Shown here: positions 31,214 through 42,231 of the stretch, one piece after another
Layout: every line of letters begins with the position of its first letter
Numbering within the stretch: the stretch's first letter is position 1
Source: Fagopyrum homotropicum
Taxonomy: Eukaryota > Streptophyta > Magnoliopsida > Caryophyllales > Polygonaceae
DNA: 64,000 nt
Direction of reading: 5' to 3'
Assembly (NCBI GenBank): GCA_033239125.1
Contig: BSWB01000002.1
Span: 84,378,560-84,442,559 of the forward strand
Translations under genes and position numbers: made by a program
The notes under the pieces: model-generated
Told to the model about the DNA's origin: nothing
Seen by the model: the letters and a program-made list of their open reading frames with translations, nothing else
Database searches by the model: none

Positions 31214-32280
31214 GTTAAGCCTTGATAATTTCATCAAGGTCTAACTTTTCAGTGTGGAGACATAAGGGTACTTACCACTCCATCAACGTAGAGGTTTGAA
31301 TCCTCTTCTTGATTAGCCATTAAGCATAAGTTTGCTTGATCATTTTCGTCATCTCACTCATTTGTTGAATTTGATTCACTGCATGATGCTATCATAGCAT
31401 TTTTCTTTCGATCATTCTTTCTAAAGTTGTTCCTCCTCTTTTGTGGACATTCCCTTACAAGATGATCTGCTTCACCACATTCAAAACAATTCAATACTTT
31501 AGTTTTCTTATTAGGATTAGAAAACTTACCTTTGGGTCTTGTTGATCGTGAATATTCTTTGTTTCAAATTGCTTCTTCATTTTAAGAAGTCTTGCAAGAC
31601 CTCTTGGAATCAAGGCGAAAGGATCTTCCTCCTCATCACCACTCTCTTCATTATCTGATGGAATGCAATCCTTCTTGGATCTTAAAGCAAGGTTCTTTGT
31701 GTTTGACGATGGCTCTCCATCTTCTTCCCAAAGAACCATTTCATGGGTGATTAGTTTTCCAAGTAGGTCGTCGAGAGATAATGTTGTGAGATTCTGAGCT
31801 TCTTCAACAGTGGTCACTTTTGGTCCCATAGGCAATCTTATAGGACTTTCTAAACTTTTTCTTCATTCGTGAAGACCTGTCCAAGTGAATCGAGATTGTT
31901 CACAATCTCAGTAAATCGTGTGAACATATCTTTGACCGTTTCGTTTGCAGTCATCTTGAATAATTAATATTGGCTGAGGAAGATGCTTATATTTGTCTCC
32001 TTGACTTGACTTGATCCTTCATACGTAGCTATTAACTTGTACCATGTTTCATTTGCACTTTTGCATGATGATACACGATTGAATTCATTAGCATCTAATC
32101 CACAATAAAGCAAGTTCATGGCCTTGTAATTCTTTGAGTAATTCTCCATATTTCCATGTCTTGAACAATAACAAACATTTGCATTAGTGCTCTCAAATGG
32201 GCAAAGTTGTTACCACAGAAGAGGGATGATCGAGATGTGGATCTTCCTTGAGTGAATCCTCCATCACCTACAGAGTTCAT
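31214..32280 (-). pseudogene. gag: Ty1/Copia-type gag remnant
   Basis: Read on the minus strand from an ATG at 32278-32280. Frame fragments include ITQR-like N-terminal text, KAMNLLYCGLDANEFNRVSS, ETWYKLIATYEGSSQVKETN (31964-32149), then PKVTTVEEAQNLTTLSLDDL (31491-31835), a CCHC knuckle CFECGEADHLVREC near 31440-31481, and ANLCLMANQEEDSNLYVDG. This order fits the UBN2-type gag of plant Ty1/Copia elements. Stops and frameshifts separate the pieces. No protease, integrase or RT of this element is present. The fragment ends at a repair-type junction on each side. Confidence 0.8.
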
Positions 32281-32457
32281 AATTATTCTCAGTGATGGTT
32301 AATGGCCTTGTAATTCTGATATGAATTCAAGAACCGGGTAGAGGATTAATAAGAATATAAATACTCTAGAAGGGGGTTGAATAGAGTATGGGAACTTTTC
32401 GTAATATTGTATAGCAAGGCTTCAATACTAATATCAACGCATTGAAGTCGATCTCTG
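32281..32457 (-). other. Copia leader or flank, no gene seen
   Basis: Sequence upstream of the Copia gag on the minus strand. It includes CTCTAGAAGGGGGTTGAATAG, wording I associate with plant Copia leaders (from memory). The segment TAGAGTATGGGAACTTTT at 32382-32399 is copied at 32515-32532. CTCTG at 32453-32457 may be the target duplication of Tekay-C. Confidence 0.5.
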
Positions 32458-32514
32458 TGTAAGAGCCTAGTTGCTGAGTTCGTGAGAGTGTATGCAGAGG
32501 ACCCAGATTAGGCC
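32458..32514 (+). repeat. First 57 bp of a Tekay LTR
   Basis: TGTAAGAGCCTAGTTGCTGA and onward aligns with the start of the Tekay-A LTR (TGTTAGAGCCTAGTTGCTGA at 25616). It ends at a junction containing a copied 18-bp piece of nearby Copia sequence, then the G3-b leader. Confidence 0.7.
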
Positions 32515-32528
32515 TAGAGTATGGGAAC

Positions 32529-32822
32529 TTTTTGTGTGTTTTTTTTTTTGAAAGATCTCTTAGACTTTGTCAAAGATTTGAGGGGGAGAAGGTAACCGAA
32601 ACTGATTGCAACGAGAATTGTAGGAGAGCAGGTTACCGAATTGGTATTCAACGTTTGAGCTCTTTTTGCTTTTGTTGTGTTTTGTGTTTACCTCTCCTCA
32701 AGATGTTGTCCGGCTTTTGAATTTGCACACTTCAAGCACAAATTAAATCTCAATTGGATAAGCAATAAGGTTAACAAGAAGAAAGGAGTGATCAATTGTA
32801 CCAACTGAGCTCTGATACCAAC
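32529..32822 (-). other. Second leader and primer site of G3-b, beyond its 3' LTR
   Basis: On the minus strand the LTR end CCGTATCA is followed by GTTGGTATCAGAGCTC (32807-32822), a Met-tRNA-type primer site, then leader text that matches the G3-b 5' leader (49274 leftward) and the G3-c leader (52909 on), including the poly-A run. It stops near 32529. Confidence 0.85.
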
Positions 32823-33981
32823 TGATACGGAAATGTCCGTGTTTGAGTCGATCTGGGTACAATGATCTCGAATCCGGCTGAATGAGGCGAATCCAGAATG
32901 CGGAATGAAACGTAGATGGTGAATGGCGCAGGAAGGTGAAGAGAAGAAACAAAGAGAGTCAACGAAGGAACCAAGGCTGAAGAGCCAAAACCCCAATCGC
33001 GAATGCCCTAGACCCGTCTCCAATACAACTTTACACTAGCTCCGGCTGGACTAGCACAAAGAGGGACTCGTGAAGGCTCGAAGCACCAATCCGAAGGCGG
33101 TTGACACAAAAAAGCTCAACCAAGCAAACAACAACAATGCCAACCAAAAACTCTCTTGTTCTTTGATTGATTTTGTGAATGATTACAATCTGTAATTCTA
33201 AGCAATGGAAATAATGTAACTAATCTGCAGCTAAAGAGGCTATCTATATAGACTCTTTTATCTAGACAAAATAAAGAAAAGAGAATTAAAACATTAGTGG
33301 GAAGGTGGTAATAAGAGAGCTTCCTCTAATGTAGCTAACAACCTAACAAACAACTAATTCATCTTAAAAATAGGCTGACTTATTCAAGCAACTCCTTGGA
33401 GTGAGTTGGAGGATTTTTAAGAGCAAATTGGGCTATCCGTATGGGCTGAATTGTTCAACAGATCCATGAGTGATTTGGCTGTGTTTTAAGAGCCCAAATG
33501 ATGATCCAAATGAGCTGACTTGTTACTCTCTTGGGCCTCCTGGAACGTGATCAGCTTGCTATCCTCTTGGGCTGCATTGGACATGAGCAACAGCCTCCCT
33601 TGGGCTTCCTTGGATGTGAGCAGCTGCTTCCCCTCTTGGACTGCATTGGACGTGAGCAACAGCCTCCCTTGGGCTGCCTTGGACGTGAGCAGCAGGCTAT
33701 CCTCGTGGGCTGCATGGTACGTGAGCAACAACCTCCTCTCTTGGCTGCTTTGGACGTGATCAACAACCTCCTCTTGGACTGCTTTGTACGTGAGCAACAT
33801 CTCCTCCCTTTGCTTGCTTGCTCCTGCATTCATCAAAAGATTAACACATGAGGTATGGCAATTAAATGGTTCACGCATTGTGCCAAGCAATAGCACTTCC
33901 CTTGACGTAGCTTCTTGGATCTCCTTTGCTCTTTCTCTAGTAATGGGACCTTGATAGCTTCCATGTGATGGTCCTACATCA
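32823..33981 (-). repeat. 3' LTR of G3-b
   Basis: 1,159 bp. On the minus strand it starts TGATGTAGGACCATCACA and ends CCGTATCA. It contains the 30-bp minisatellite coding the pol tail (33530-33830 region) and a TATA-like run. Confidence 0.9.
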
Positions 33982-35372
33982 TCCACTCCTTCTTGGAAAG
34001 AATGCGACCCCGAATTTTCATCTTGTTCCGAATCTCCTTCATAGGGGCTCAAATCTCCTACATTAAAAGTGGTACTAACTCCATACTCTTCCGGTAAGTC
34101 CAACACATATGCATTGTCATTAATCCGGTGTAAGACTTTGAATGGTCCATCACCCCGTGGTGCTAGCTCGGAATGGCGTTTTGTCGGAAACCGCTCTTTC
34201 CTTAGATGTAGCCAAACTAAGTCGCCGGGCTGGAAAACCATCTTCCGACGTCCTTTGTTGTTCCGAGCTGCAGTTTCAACGCCCTTCTTATCAAGTGCAG
34301 CTTTAGTCTTAGCATGAAGTTCCTTAATGTTGTCCACCTGTTCCAAAGCATCAAAAGCTACTCGATCCTTTTGAGGAATCGGTAATAAGTCCAAAGGAGT
34401 TAAAGGGTTAAATCCATAAACACATTTGAAAGGTGATAACGAAGTGGAAGAATGCATGGTGAGATTATAAGCAAACTCAATATGTGGTAACATGTCTTCC
34501 CATTCTTTTAAGTTATCTTTCAACATGGTTCTAAGGAGGGTCGTTAGGGTCCTATTGGTGACTTCCGTTTGCCCATCTGTTTGGGGATGACTAGAGGTCG
34601 AGAATAGTAGTCTAGTGCCCATTTTTCAAAAAAGTGTCTTCCAAAAGAAACTCAAAAACTTGACATCCCTATCACTAACAATAGTTTTAGGTATTCCATG
34701 CAATCTAACTATTTCCTTAAAGAAAAGATTAGCAACATTATATGCATCTTCAGTTTTATGACATGGAATAAAATGTGCCATTTTAGAGAACCTATCTACT
34801 ACCACAAAAATGGAATCTCTTCCTTTCTTAGTCCTAGGTAGTCCAACAATGAAATCCATACTAATGTCCTCCCAAGGGCCATTAGGCGTCGGTAAGGGCG
34901 TATACAGCCCGTGGGGTTGTACCCTAGCTTTGGCCTTAAGACATTCAATGCACCTCTTAAGCATGTGTTCTACATCCCTTAACATATGAGGCCAATAAAA
35001 GTGAGTTTGCAACATGTGATAAGTTTTGTCCCTCCCAAAATGCCCCATTAAACCTCCTTAATGGGCTTCTTTCACTAATAAGATCCTAAGGGAACATCTA
35101 GGTATGCAAATCTTATCCACTTTAAACAAGAAACCTTCAAACACAAAATACTTATCATAAGGGCCTTGAGTAGTGCATCTATGAAATATCTTCCCAAATT
35201 CAGCATCATCCACATATAATTCCTTAATGTAAGTAAAACCTAACATCTTAGAATCCAAGGTGGTGATTAAGGTGTATCTCCTAGACAATGCATCCGCTAC
35301 GACATTATCCTTTCCTTTCTTATACTTGATAATGTAAGGAAAGGTTTCGATCAACTCCATCCACCTACCATG
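33486..35372 (-). pseudogene. pol: G3-b pol: RNase H end, integrase, tail
   Basis: Continues from 46369 across G5. From 35372 leftward: HGRWMELIETFPYIIKYKKG, DALSRRYTLITTLDSKMLGF, FLFKVDKICIPRCSLRILLV; TAA near 35057; integrase [44 protein letters not shown] and VSDRDVKF (34626-35048); a frame break at 34623; then [40 protein letters not shown] and [20 protein letters not shown] (to 33486). The tail GPITRERAKEIQEATSREVL is coded in the LTR, followed by repeats and AHLDHHLGS. Confidence 0.9.
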
Positions 35373-35377
35373 CCGTC

Positions 35378-37496
35378 TGTAACACCCCGAATCCGCGGGA
35401 CTCGGGATGTCACATTGGGATAGGATCTCACAATGGATCCTGACCATAGCCTGACAACAAGTTCACTAGACCTTACAACATGGCACTGACAGATATAAAA
35501 CAAATACATAAAACAGTATAAACTGTACGACCCAAAGTAAACAACAACATAGCCGAGTATATAAAACGACATCCTCACATAGGATGTACAAAAGATCATC
35601 CTCACGCAGGAGGGGAAACACAACAACCCCAAACCAACCACCTAATGTACGAGAGTCCTCGGCCTGTCACCCTGTCAGATCATCCAGTAGCGCCTAACCT
35701 GTAAACATCTACAACACGGTATGAAACCGTTAGCTAACCATACATATATGAGGTAATGCATAAGCACAAGCACAATCATGAAAGATAAACACATCAGCAT
35801 GCTATCACACATTTACCCATTTATTATCTTTATATAATAACCATTCACTCAAAAACCGTATATATATATAAATAGATGAAAGTATGTGACACGAGGACCG
35901 ATACATCCCCGCCTCTGAGTACAATGTCCAGCTGTACGAGTATCGGTCACACAATCCGTGTACCCTATGGGAGTGGATTGCGCCCTTCCTGTAAACCAGT
36001 CTGGCCCGACATCAGAGAACCTCCCAGACTCCACGGCGGGATGAAAGGGAAAGGTTATCACAACCACGCAGTGGGGCAGTCAATAGAACATAGGTCGATA
36101 AAAACAACAACTCATGATATCATAGCAAACATATAAAGCACACACCACTCATGCAAACACCCAATATAGGGATGGTAGCTAAGTAAGTCCTACGGACTTA
36201 CCTCAACCTCGTACAAAATCAACCACGATCACCTCTACACTGGAGGGACAACACGACCTATAAAAAGGCATAAAGAGATATATCAACCTCTATTCATCAA
36301 AGGGGTCACACCTAGACCCAAAGGGATCCATAAGGATCATACTCAATCTATGAGCCTCACAACCAACTAAACCTCAATATCTCAACATAGCTCACAATTC
36401 CTCAAATCTCAAGGTAGTATCTAATCAACATTCCTCAATCTCAATTTTAATCCTAATTTAATTAATTAACCTTTAATTAGTTAATTAGATTTCGCCAGAA
36501 TAAGGCAATTTCTAAACCCCCTGTCATCAAATTTCATCAAATAAGAACCCATAATCACCAGAATAATATAACGACCATAATGGAATTTCTAATTGTCCTA
36601 TTTGACAAGCCTAAAGTCAATTTAGGCCAAATCGCAGAACGGAAAACGAATAAATTCATAACTTATTCGTTACTAACCCTATTGACGATCTGAAAGAAGA
36701 TTCGGAATCACAACGACGCAGGCTACGCATGGACATCATCAAATTCATCGGAATCTGAGCGACGGAACCGTCCTGGTGACATATATGCTCGACCAGCCCT
36801 CCATATACTCGGAAATGCAGAAACTCGGTACCGTTATGAAGAGAATGAAGAGAGGAATCCAGAAACTCAAACGGAATTGAAATCGGATTAGAAACGGAGA
36901 GTAGATCTGAGTTTGAAGGTTGAGAGAAATCAGAGCTTTTACGAGAAAACGTGAAAGGAAATGAATTAATAAAGGATTTTCCGCTATTTATAGTGAAGAC
37001 GATAATTATCCTTTAGTAAAGTCGATAATTATCTTTGAACCGATCCAAAGGCGGGTCGAACCTCTTTGTCCAAATTTCTCGAGATTGGAACATTAAATCT
37101 GGAATATTGTATGGATAATTATTACACAACTGCCTCGGAAAACGTGTATTCCTAAGCCGTCTTTCTTAGCCGTTAAGAAACGAAATAGCGACTCTTTTGG
37201 CCGTTTTGCCTCTCCATGTTCTTTCATATCTAAGACATATCCGATGTCCTTATCATTTCTCTCATCTGCATTTTTATTAATTGGAGCTCCCAAATGCTCC
37301 AAATAACACCGGAGGGTAAAAATAATTACCCGGGGGAAAAAGTAAAAATTTTCCCCAAACGTCCAAAATTACGCGAGGAACATAACGGTGGGACTCATAC
37401 TCATCACTTGGAAAATCTTCGCAAGTTATATGTCAATTACTATCAACGATTAAGTTAATCAACATTAATTAGAATTCGGAAATCCTAGCTATTACA
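35378..37496 (-). repeat. 3' LTR of G5
   Basis: 2,119 bp; minus-strand start TGTAATAGCTAGG and end GGGGTGTTACA. A minus-strand TATA box CTATAAATAG lies at 36984-36993. The second half matches the Tekay-A LTR, the first half does not. Confidence 0.92.
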
Positions 37497-37535
37497 TCAC
37501 ACACCCCTGAAAAAAAGTTTTGTCCCGAAACTTGA
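37497..37535 (-). promoter_or_regulatory. Polypurine tract of G5
   Basis: Minus-strand AAGTTTCGGGACAAAACTTT, then TTTTCAGGGGTGTGTGA, right before TGTAATAGC. It resembles the Tekay-A tract at 25576-25615. Confidence 0.75.
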
Positions 37536-37589
37536 ACAACTCCCAAATTCTCTCGGACCCATACGCCGAGGTATAACTCTCACTCTTTC

Positions 37590-38015
37590 TATCGGAGGTA
37601 TCACATCTCCGTTCCAAAGATCACAACCTATAACAATCTATAACCTCAAGTATAAACATGGAGGAATCATCACTCCAGGAAACAAGGTTATAACGCTACC
37701 CAAAGGCGTAGAGGAATCACGTCTCTCGCCATACCACATCACAAGGCATAGAGGAAGCACATCTCTAGCCAAAACATATCACATGCATAGAGGAAATACG
37801 TCTCTAGCCAACCCATAAACATATACATCGCATGGAGGAATCACATCTCCACTGAACTATGTCCATCAAGGTAGCATGGAGGAAAGAACCATCTCCAGCT
37901 GAATCCTAATCCCACTCAAATAGCATGGAGGAAAGAACCATCTCTAGCTATAAATATGATCATACTCGGGTAGCGTGGAGGAAGTAATCATCTCCAGCTA
38001 TAGCATACATCACGC
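37590..38015 (-). repeat. Tandem hairpin repeats in the G5 3' UTR
   Basis: Nine units can be listed on the plus strand, each of the form TGGAGGAAnnnnATCTCCA or TAGAGGAAnnnnGTCTCTA. Where the first arm changes from TGGAG to TAGAG, the second arm usually changes from CTCCA to CTCTA; one unit near 37593 has CGGAG with CTCCG. One unit (near 37927) is mismatched. Confidence 0.75.
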
Positions 38016-38110
38016 TAGCACATCAAGATCTACTAAGATCATAAATCACATCACAACTAGCATAGAATAACATGTCAAGGCATATAAGCACATAAGCACA
38101 ACATTCATCA

Positions 38111-41100
38111 AGATAACACTAAGATCTACTCGTGCTCCCACAAATGGGTATGTCCTAACATATACTTTGGATAGTTCCTCAGGACACTATCCTCAGTCTC
38201 TCACATAGCCTCTTCAAGTCTTCATCTCGACCATCATATCCTTAATATGGGCATGTCTTTCAAATGCAAGCGTTTCATATCTTATTCCAAGAATGTAATC
38301 AGATGCTCAACAACGATGTGGTTCAACTTAACCACTAGATCATTATAACTCACAAAGTGTTTCCAACCTGGTATATACTTTCTCAGTTGAGACACAGGAA
38401 CACTGGGTGAACATCCACCAACTTCAGAGTGAAAGCTAAACATCATGTTGCCTTCACAAAAATAATCAAGATCTCAAGTAACCGACATATTGGAAACTCA
38501 GTTCCCCTTTCGATAATACACAACTAACGTCTCACAGCTGAGATACCTCCAACCGGACATGAACTTTTGCTTGAACTTTAGAGGTTAACGCCTCTTGTCT
38601 ACATATAATATCTGGTGACTCTGTACATCCAGCATTCTTCCTTCAATCAACGTTACTTGAACTATAAAATCCTGAGTCTGGTCAGGTGTTATACCACTCT
38701 ACTGGTACATCACTTCTAGCATAAGGATATACGACATCTATGTCTATATATTGACTCATAGGGTCATCCCAAAAAGATGCATGTCCTTCATTGTTATATA
38801 ATAAACTTATTAATGGAAGGTAATATAACCACATTTCCCATTCAACTTACAACTTATAATAGATCTTTAAGATCTAGATGATCCTCTCTAATAGAGCATT
38901 TGTCAGGGGTGAAGTGTAGTCATGAGGTACATACTTGTCCCCAAAGCAGTCTGAATCTGCTGCCCACAATCTCAAAGTAAAAACATCCATCTCGATTAGA
39001 AATGATCATTCTTGATATACCATGGAGTCTCACTATCTGTCTAGTGTACTCCTCAGCCAATTCATTCACTAGCCACGTCCTTCTGATAGAAATGAAACGT
39101 GCCAGTTTCATTAATTTGTTATCAACAATCCAGATAACATAAATCTTCTACTGGGTCACAATCCGATAAAAAAAGTCCATAGAGATGTCCTCCCAAATTC
39201 TACTATTGCACTGGTAGTGGGTGGGGCTTATCTCTAGATCGAAAATACTCTATCTGGACTTGCTGACATGTCACACACTATATCACAAATCTGGTTATAT
39301 CGGCTTCATATAATATAATCTTCTCATCTCGTGGTACATCTTACTCGTACCTGAATGTACTGAATAAGGCGTACAATGGGTATACCGTAATATTCTCTGT
39401 CTCCATCTGCATCAGCAGATACACAAAAGCGGTCATGACTCTTCATCAATCCATCTACTCCCATGGAGAACTATGGTGCCTCAGTACGAGACATCCTTGC
39501 TCTAAACCTTGTCAAGGTCGGGCAGGCCTCCTGCTTCTGTTGGACTTCATCAAACAGACCAGGTAGAACCTCTGAGGTATAACTGGGTATCCTCATCAAG
39601 GAACTGATTATCCAACTCTAGCCAAGCTAGATTTCTCTAAAGCTGAAGCTGAACTATCTATCTCACAATCATCTTCTCTTGGAGCGTCTTTCCGTTCCAG
39701 TTGTCGGTGACAACGTTCAACTTCTCGGAAGGATATGGAACCTCCAGGTCAAAGTCTTGATCAACTTAAGCTCTTAACACCAGCGGTTATTCAACCCCTA
39801 TTGCATAAAATATACTTCAGATTTCTATGATCTATAGAAATCTAACATGAAGATCACACCGGTACGGTCTTCAAAACTTAAATGCTTGAACTAGCACTAC
39901 TAACTCTAAATCATGAATCGGGTAGTTCTCATCATACGTTCTCAACTGTAAATACACATATCAATAACCCCACTCCTTTGTAGTAATACACATCTCAGAC
40001 TTAGGTGGGATGTATCACCGTAAATCACGGGATCCCAAAAATCTTCTAACTACAACAGAATGGAAGCAGAGGTCAAATGCCTCCTCAACTCTTCAGAACA
40101 TAGACACACTGCTTTCATCACGTAGTTATGGTGGTCTTCTCAAAAGACTCGCAAATGAATACGTAATCATATAAAATCCTTCGTCAAAGCATTGGTAGCA
40201 ATCGGTTGAGCCGAGAAAACTACGTATTCCTTAATGTTCATCAGTATCTCCCATGTTACGACATACTTAATTCTCGCCAAGTCAACCATGATCCTACTGG
40301 CGGAGACAACATGGCCTAAAAAGGCTACCACTGGCATCTCAACTTACACTTAGAGAGCGTAGCATACAACCCTCTATCTCTCGAAATCTGCAGAACGGTC
40401 CTCAGACGATCGGTCTACTATTCTCTGCTATGAGAGTATACCGACATGTCATCCATGAAGTCCACCACCAACTAATCAAGGAAGTCGATGAAGATATTAT
40501 TCATCAACTCCATAAAAACTACTAAAACATTTGTCAACCCAAATGACATCACTACAAACTCGTAGTGTCCATAACGGGTATGGGATGCTATCTCATACAC
40601 ATGCTGCTCTCTCATCCATGACTAGGGATATCTTGAGCACAAAGGAATCCTGAAAACACAATTGCTTCTTGAAGCTAACTCATCAGGTCGTCAATACGGA
40701 ACATGGAACCCACTAGGGTAAAAGAAGCGCGTTTCAGTCAACTTTTTAAGTTATCAGTACAATATCTCAACAAGCACCATATAGTGTGGCTTTCCCATTC
40801 AATCTTGTATCATACTTCAACTCGATAACAATGTCCACACTCCGCTGAGGTGGTAACTAGGCGGTTCAGTAACACATCTATAAACTCATAAACAACTGGA
40901 ATACCTTCCAATGTTGGACTATCTCGCTCCTTCGTGGTATGGTATAACACTAGAAGGCGTCACATCCCTGTGCTATCAACTCGCTGCTCATACAGTCCTG
41001 ATGACAAACCCATCTCTTCAAAGGTCTTAACCTTAGAAGACCTCTAATTACCATCTCAGTAAAGACTATAATAGCCTTACTATTAATATCTAACACCGCA

Positions 41101-42231
41101 TGATATCTATTCATACAATCCAAACACATAATGACTTCCTCATGCACCTACGACATGACAAAGAAGTCTTCAACCATACACGGGTCCCTGAAATAAGGGA
41201 ACAAACACGCATCTCACGGGTATCTCAGACCCAAAAAGGTAATCCTGTAAAGGAAAATCCACCTTCTACTATATAGCAAAATTCAACCATTAACGCATGC
41301 ATCGAAAGACATGACGTGCATAGCACTCACAACAAGCAAAACTCCACCAGGTAAACCATTAACGAGAATGGTACCTATAACAGCTAACACTCGTAGTTCC
41401 TCTACATATCATCACTCAATGTCAGATCAATGCTCCTCAGGTATCACTGAGGTCATTACTATAGCCGCCACTTCCACTCTTTCTGCACCGGAAAGAGGAA
41501 GGTCTTGTTGGAAAGAAAACACCACCGTGCTGACAAAAAGGGCCAGATGACCTAACTCACCACAAGTGAAACAAGCTATCAGTGCCAAAGGGCACACAGA
41601 ACGCAAATGATCTGGATAGCCACAACTGAAACATAATCATCCCATCCTTGCAACCTGTGCAACTGAAGGGTAACTCGACCTTCGTCGTCCACCTGGAATG
41701 ATCTCATTCTTGAAGGGAACCTGTAAGGGCAATGCCTTGCCCTGTCGACAAAACTTCGCTCTATGCCCTGCTTTACCACACGTAAAGCATATGATGGGCG
41801 CCTTTGGGCACACAGCTCGCCAGTGTCCCAACTTCCACGCAATTAAATCACCATAGTTCCTTGCTAATCATCTTCATGGCCAAAGGATCACTAGATTGTC
41901 CTGATATTAGACTTGGTTCCCCATTCATCATCTTTGCTTCTCCAGTAACTAATTCAGTCCATTGCTTCTTTCCGGATCCAGAAGCTTCAGTTGATCTCAC
42001 AATTGTTGGTAAATCCGGTGTGGATCTACCCGCTATCACCGCTTCATATACTTGTTACATATATTCTTGAAACTCTGATCTACTCATGGAGACACGATCA
42101 ACCTCTTCAAACTCGTTCTCTGCCATAGGCAAAACAACAGCGGAAACTTGTCCCTAACTTATCACCACTGGAGGAAGAGGGGGTGTACCCCTACCTCATC
42201 CCACTACAGATACTACTCTAGTCTGAGTCAT
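38111..42231 (-). pseudogene. G5 gag-pol, heavily decayed
   Basis: Read leftward from ATG at 42231 (MTQTRVVSVVG): a Tekay-like gag start with many stops, then most of the capsid region missing. A zinc knuckle CFTCGKAGHRAKFC lies near 41745-41790. Protease-side text HEEVIMCLDCMNRYHAVLDI and LIAQGCDAF is at 40950-41147. RT is only faintly readable. Integrase text RLHGISRMIISNRDG is at 38920-39111. Chromodomain-like text ETEDSVLRNYPKY is near 38160-38210. No open frame exceeds about 90 codons. It cannot encode enzymes, so its spread must have relied on proteins from relatives. Confidence 0.8.

Noticed and set aside
36144..37496. Small frames in the G5 LTR repeated three times
   Set aside because: Repetition comes from the LTR copies and the tandem duplication; no selection visible.
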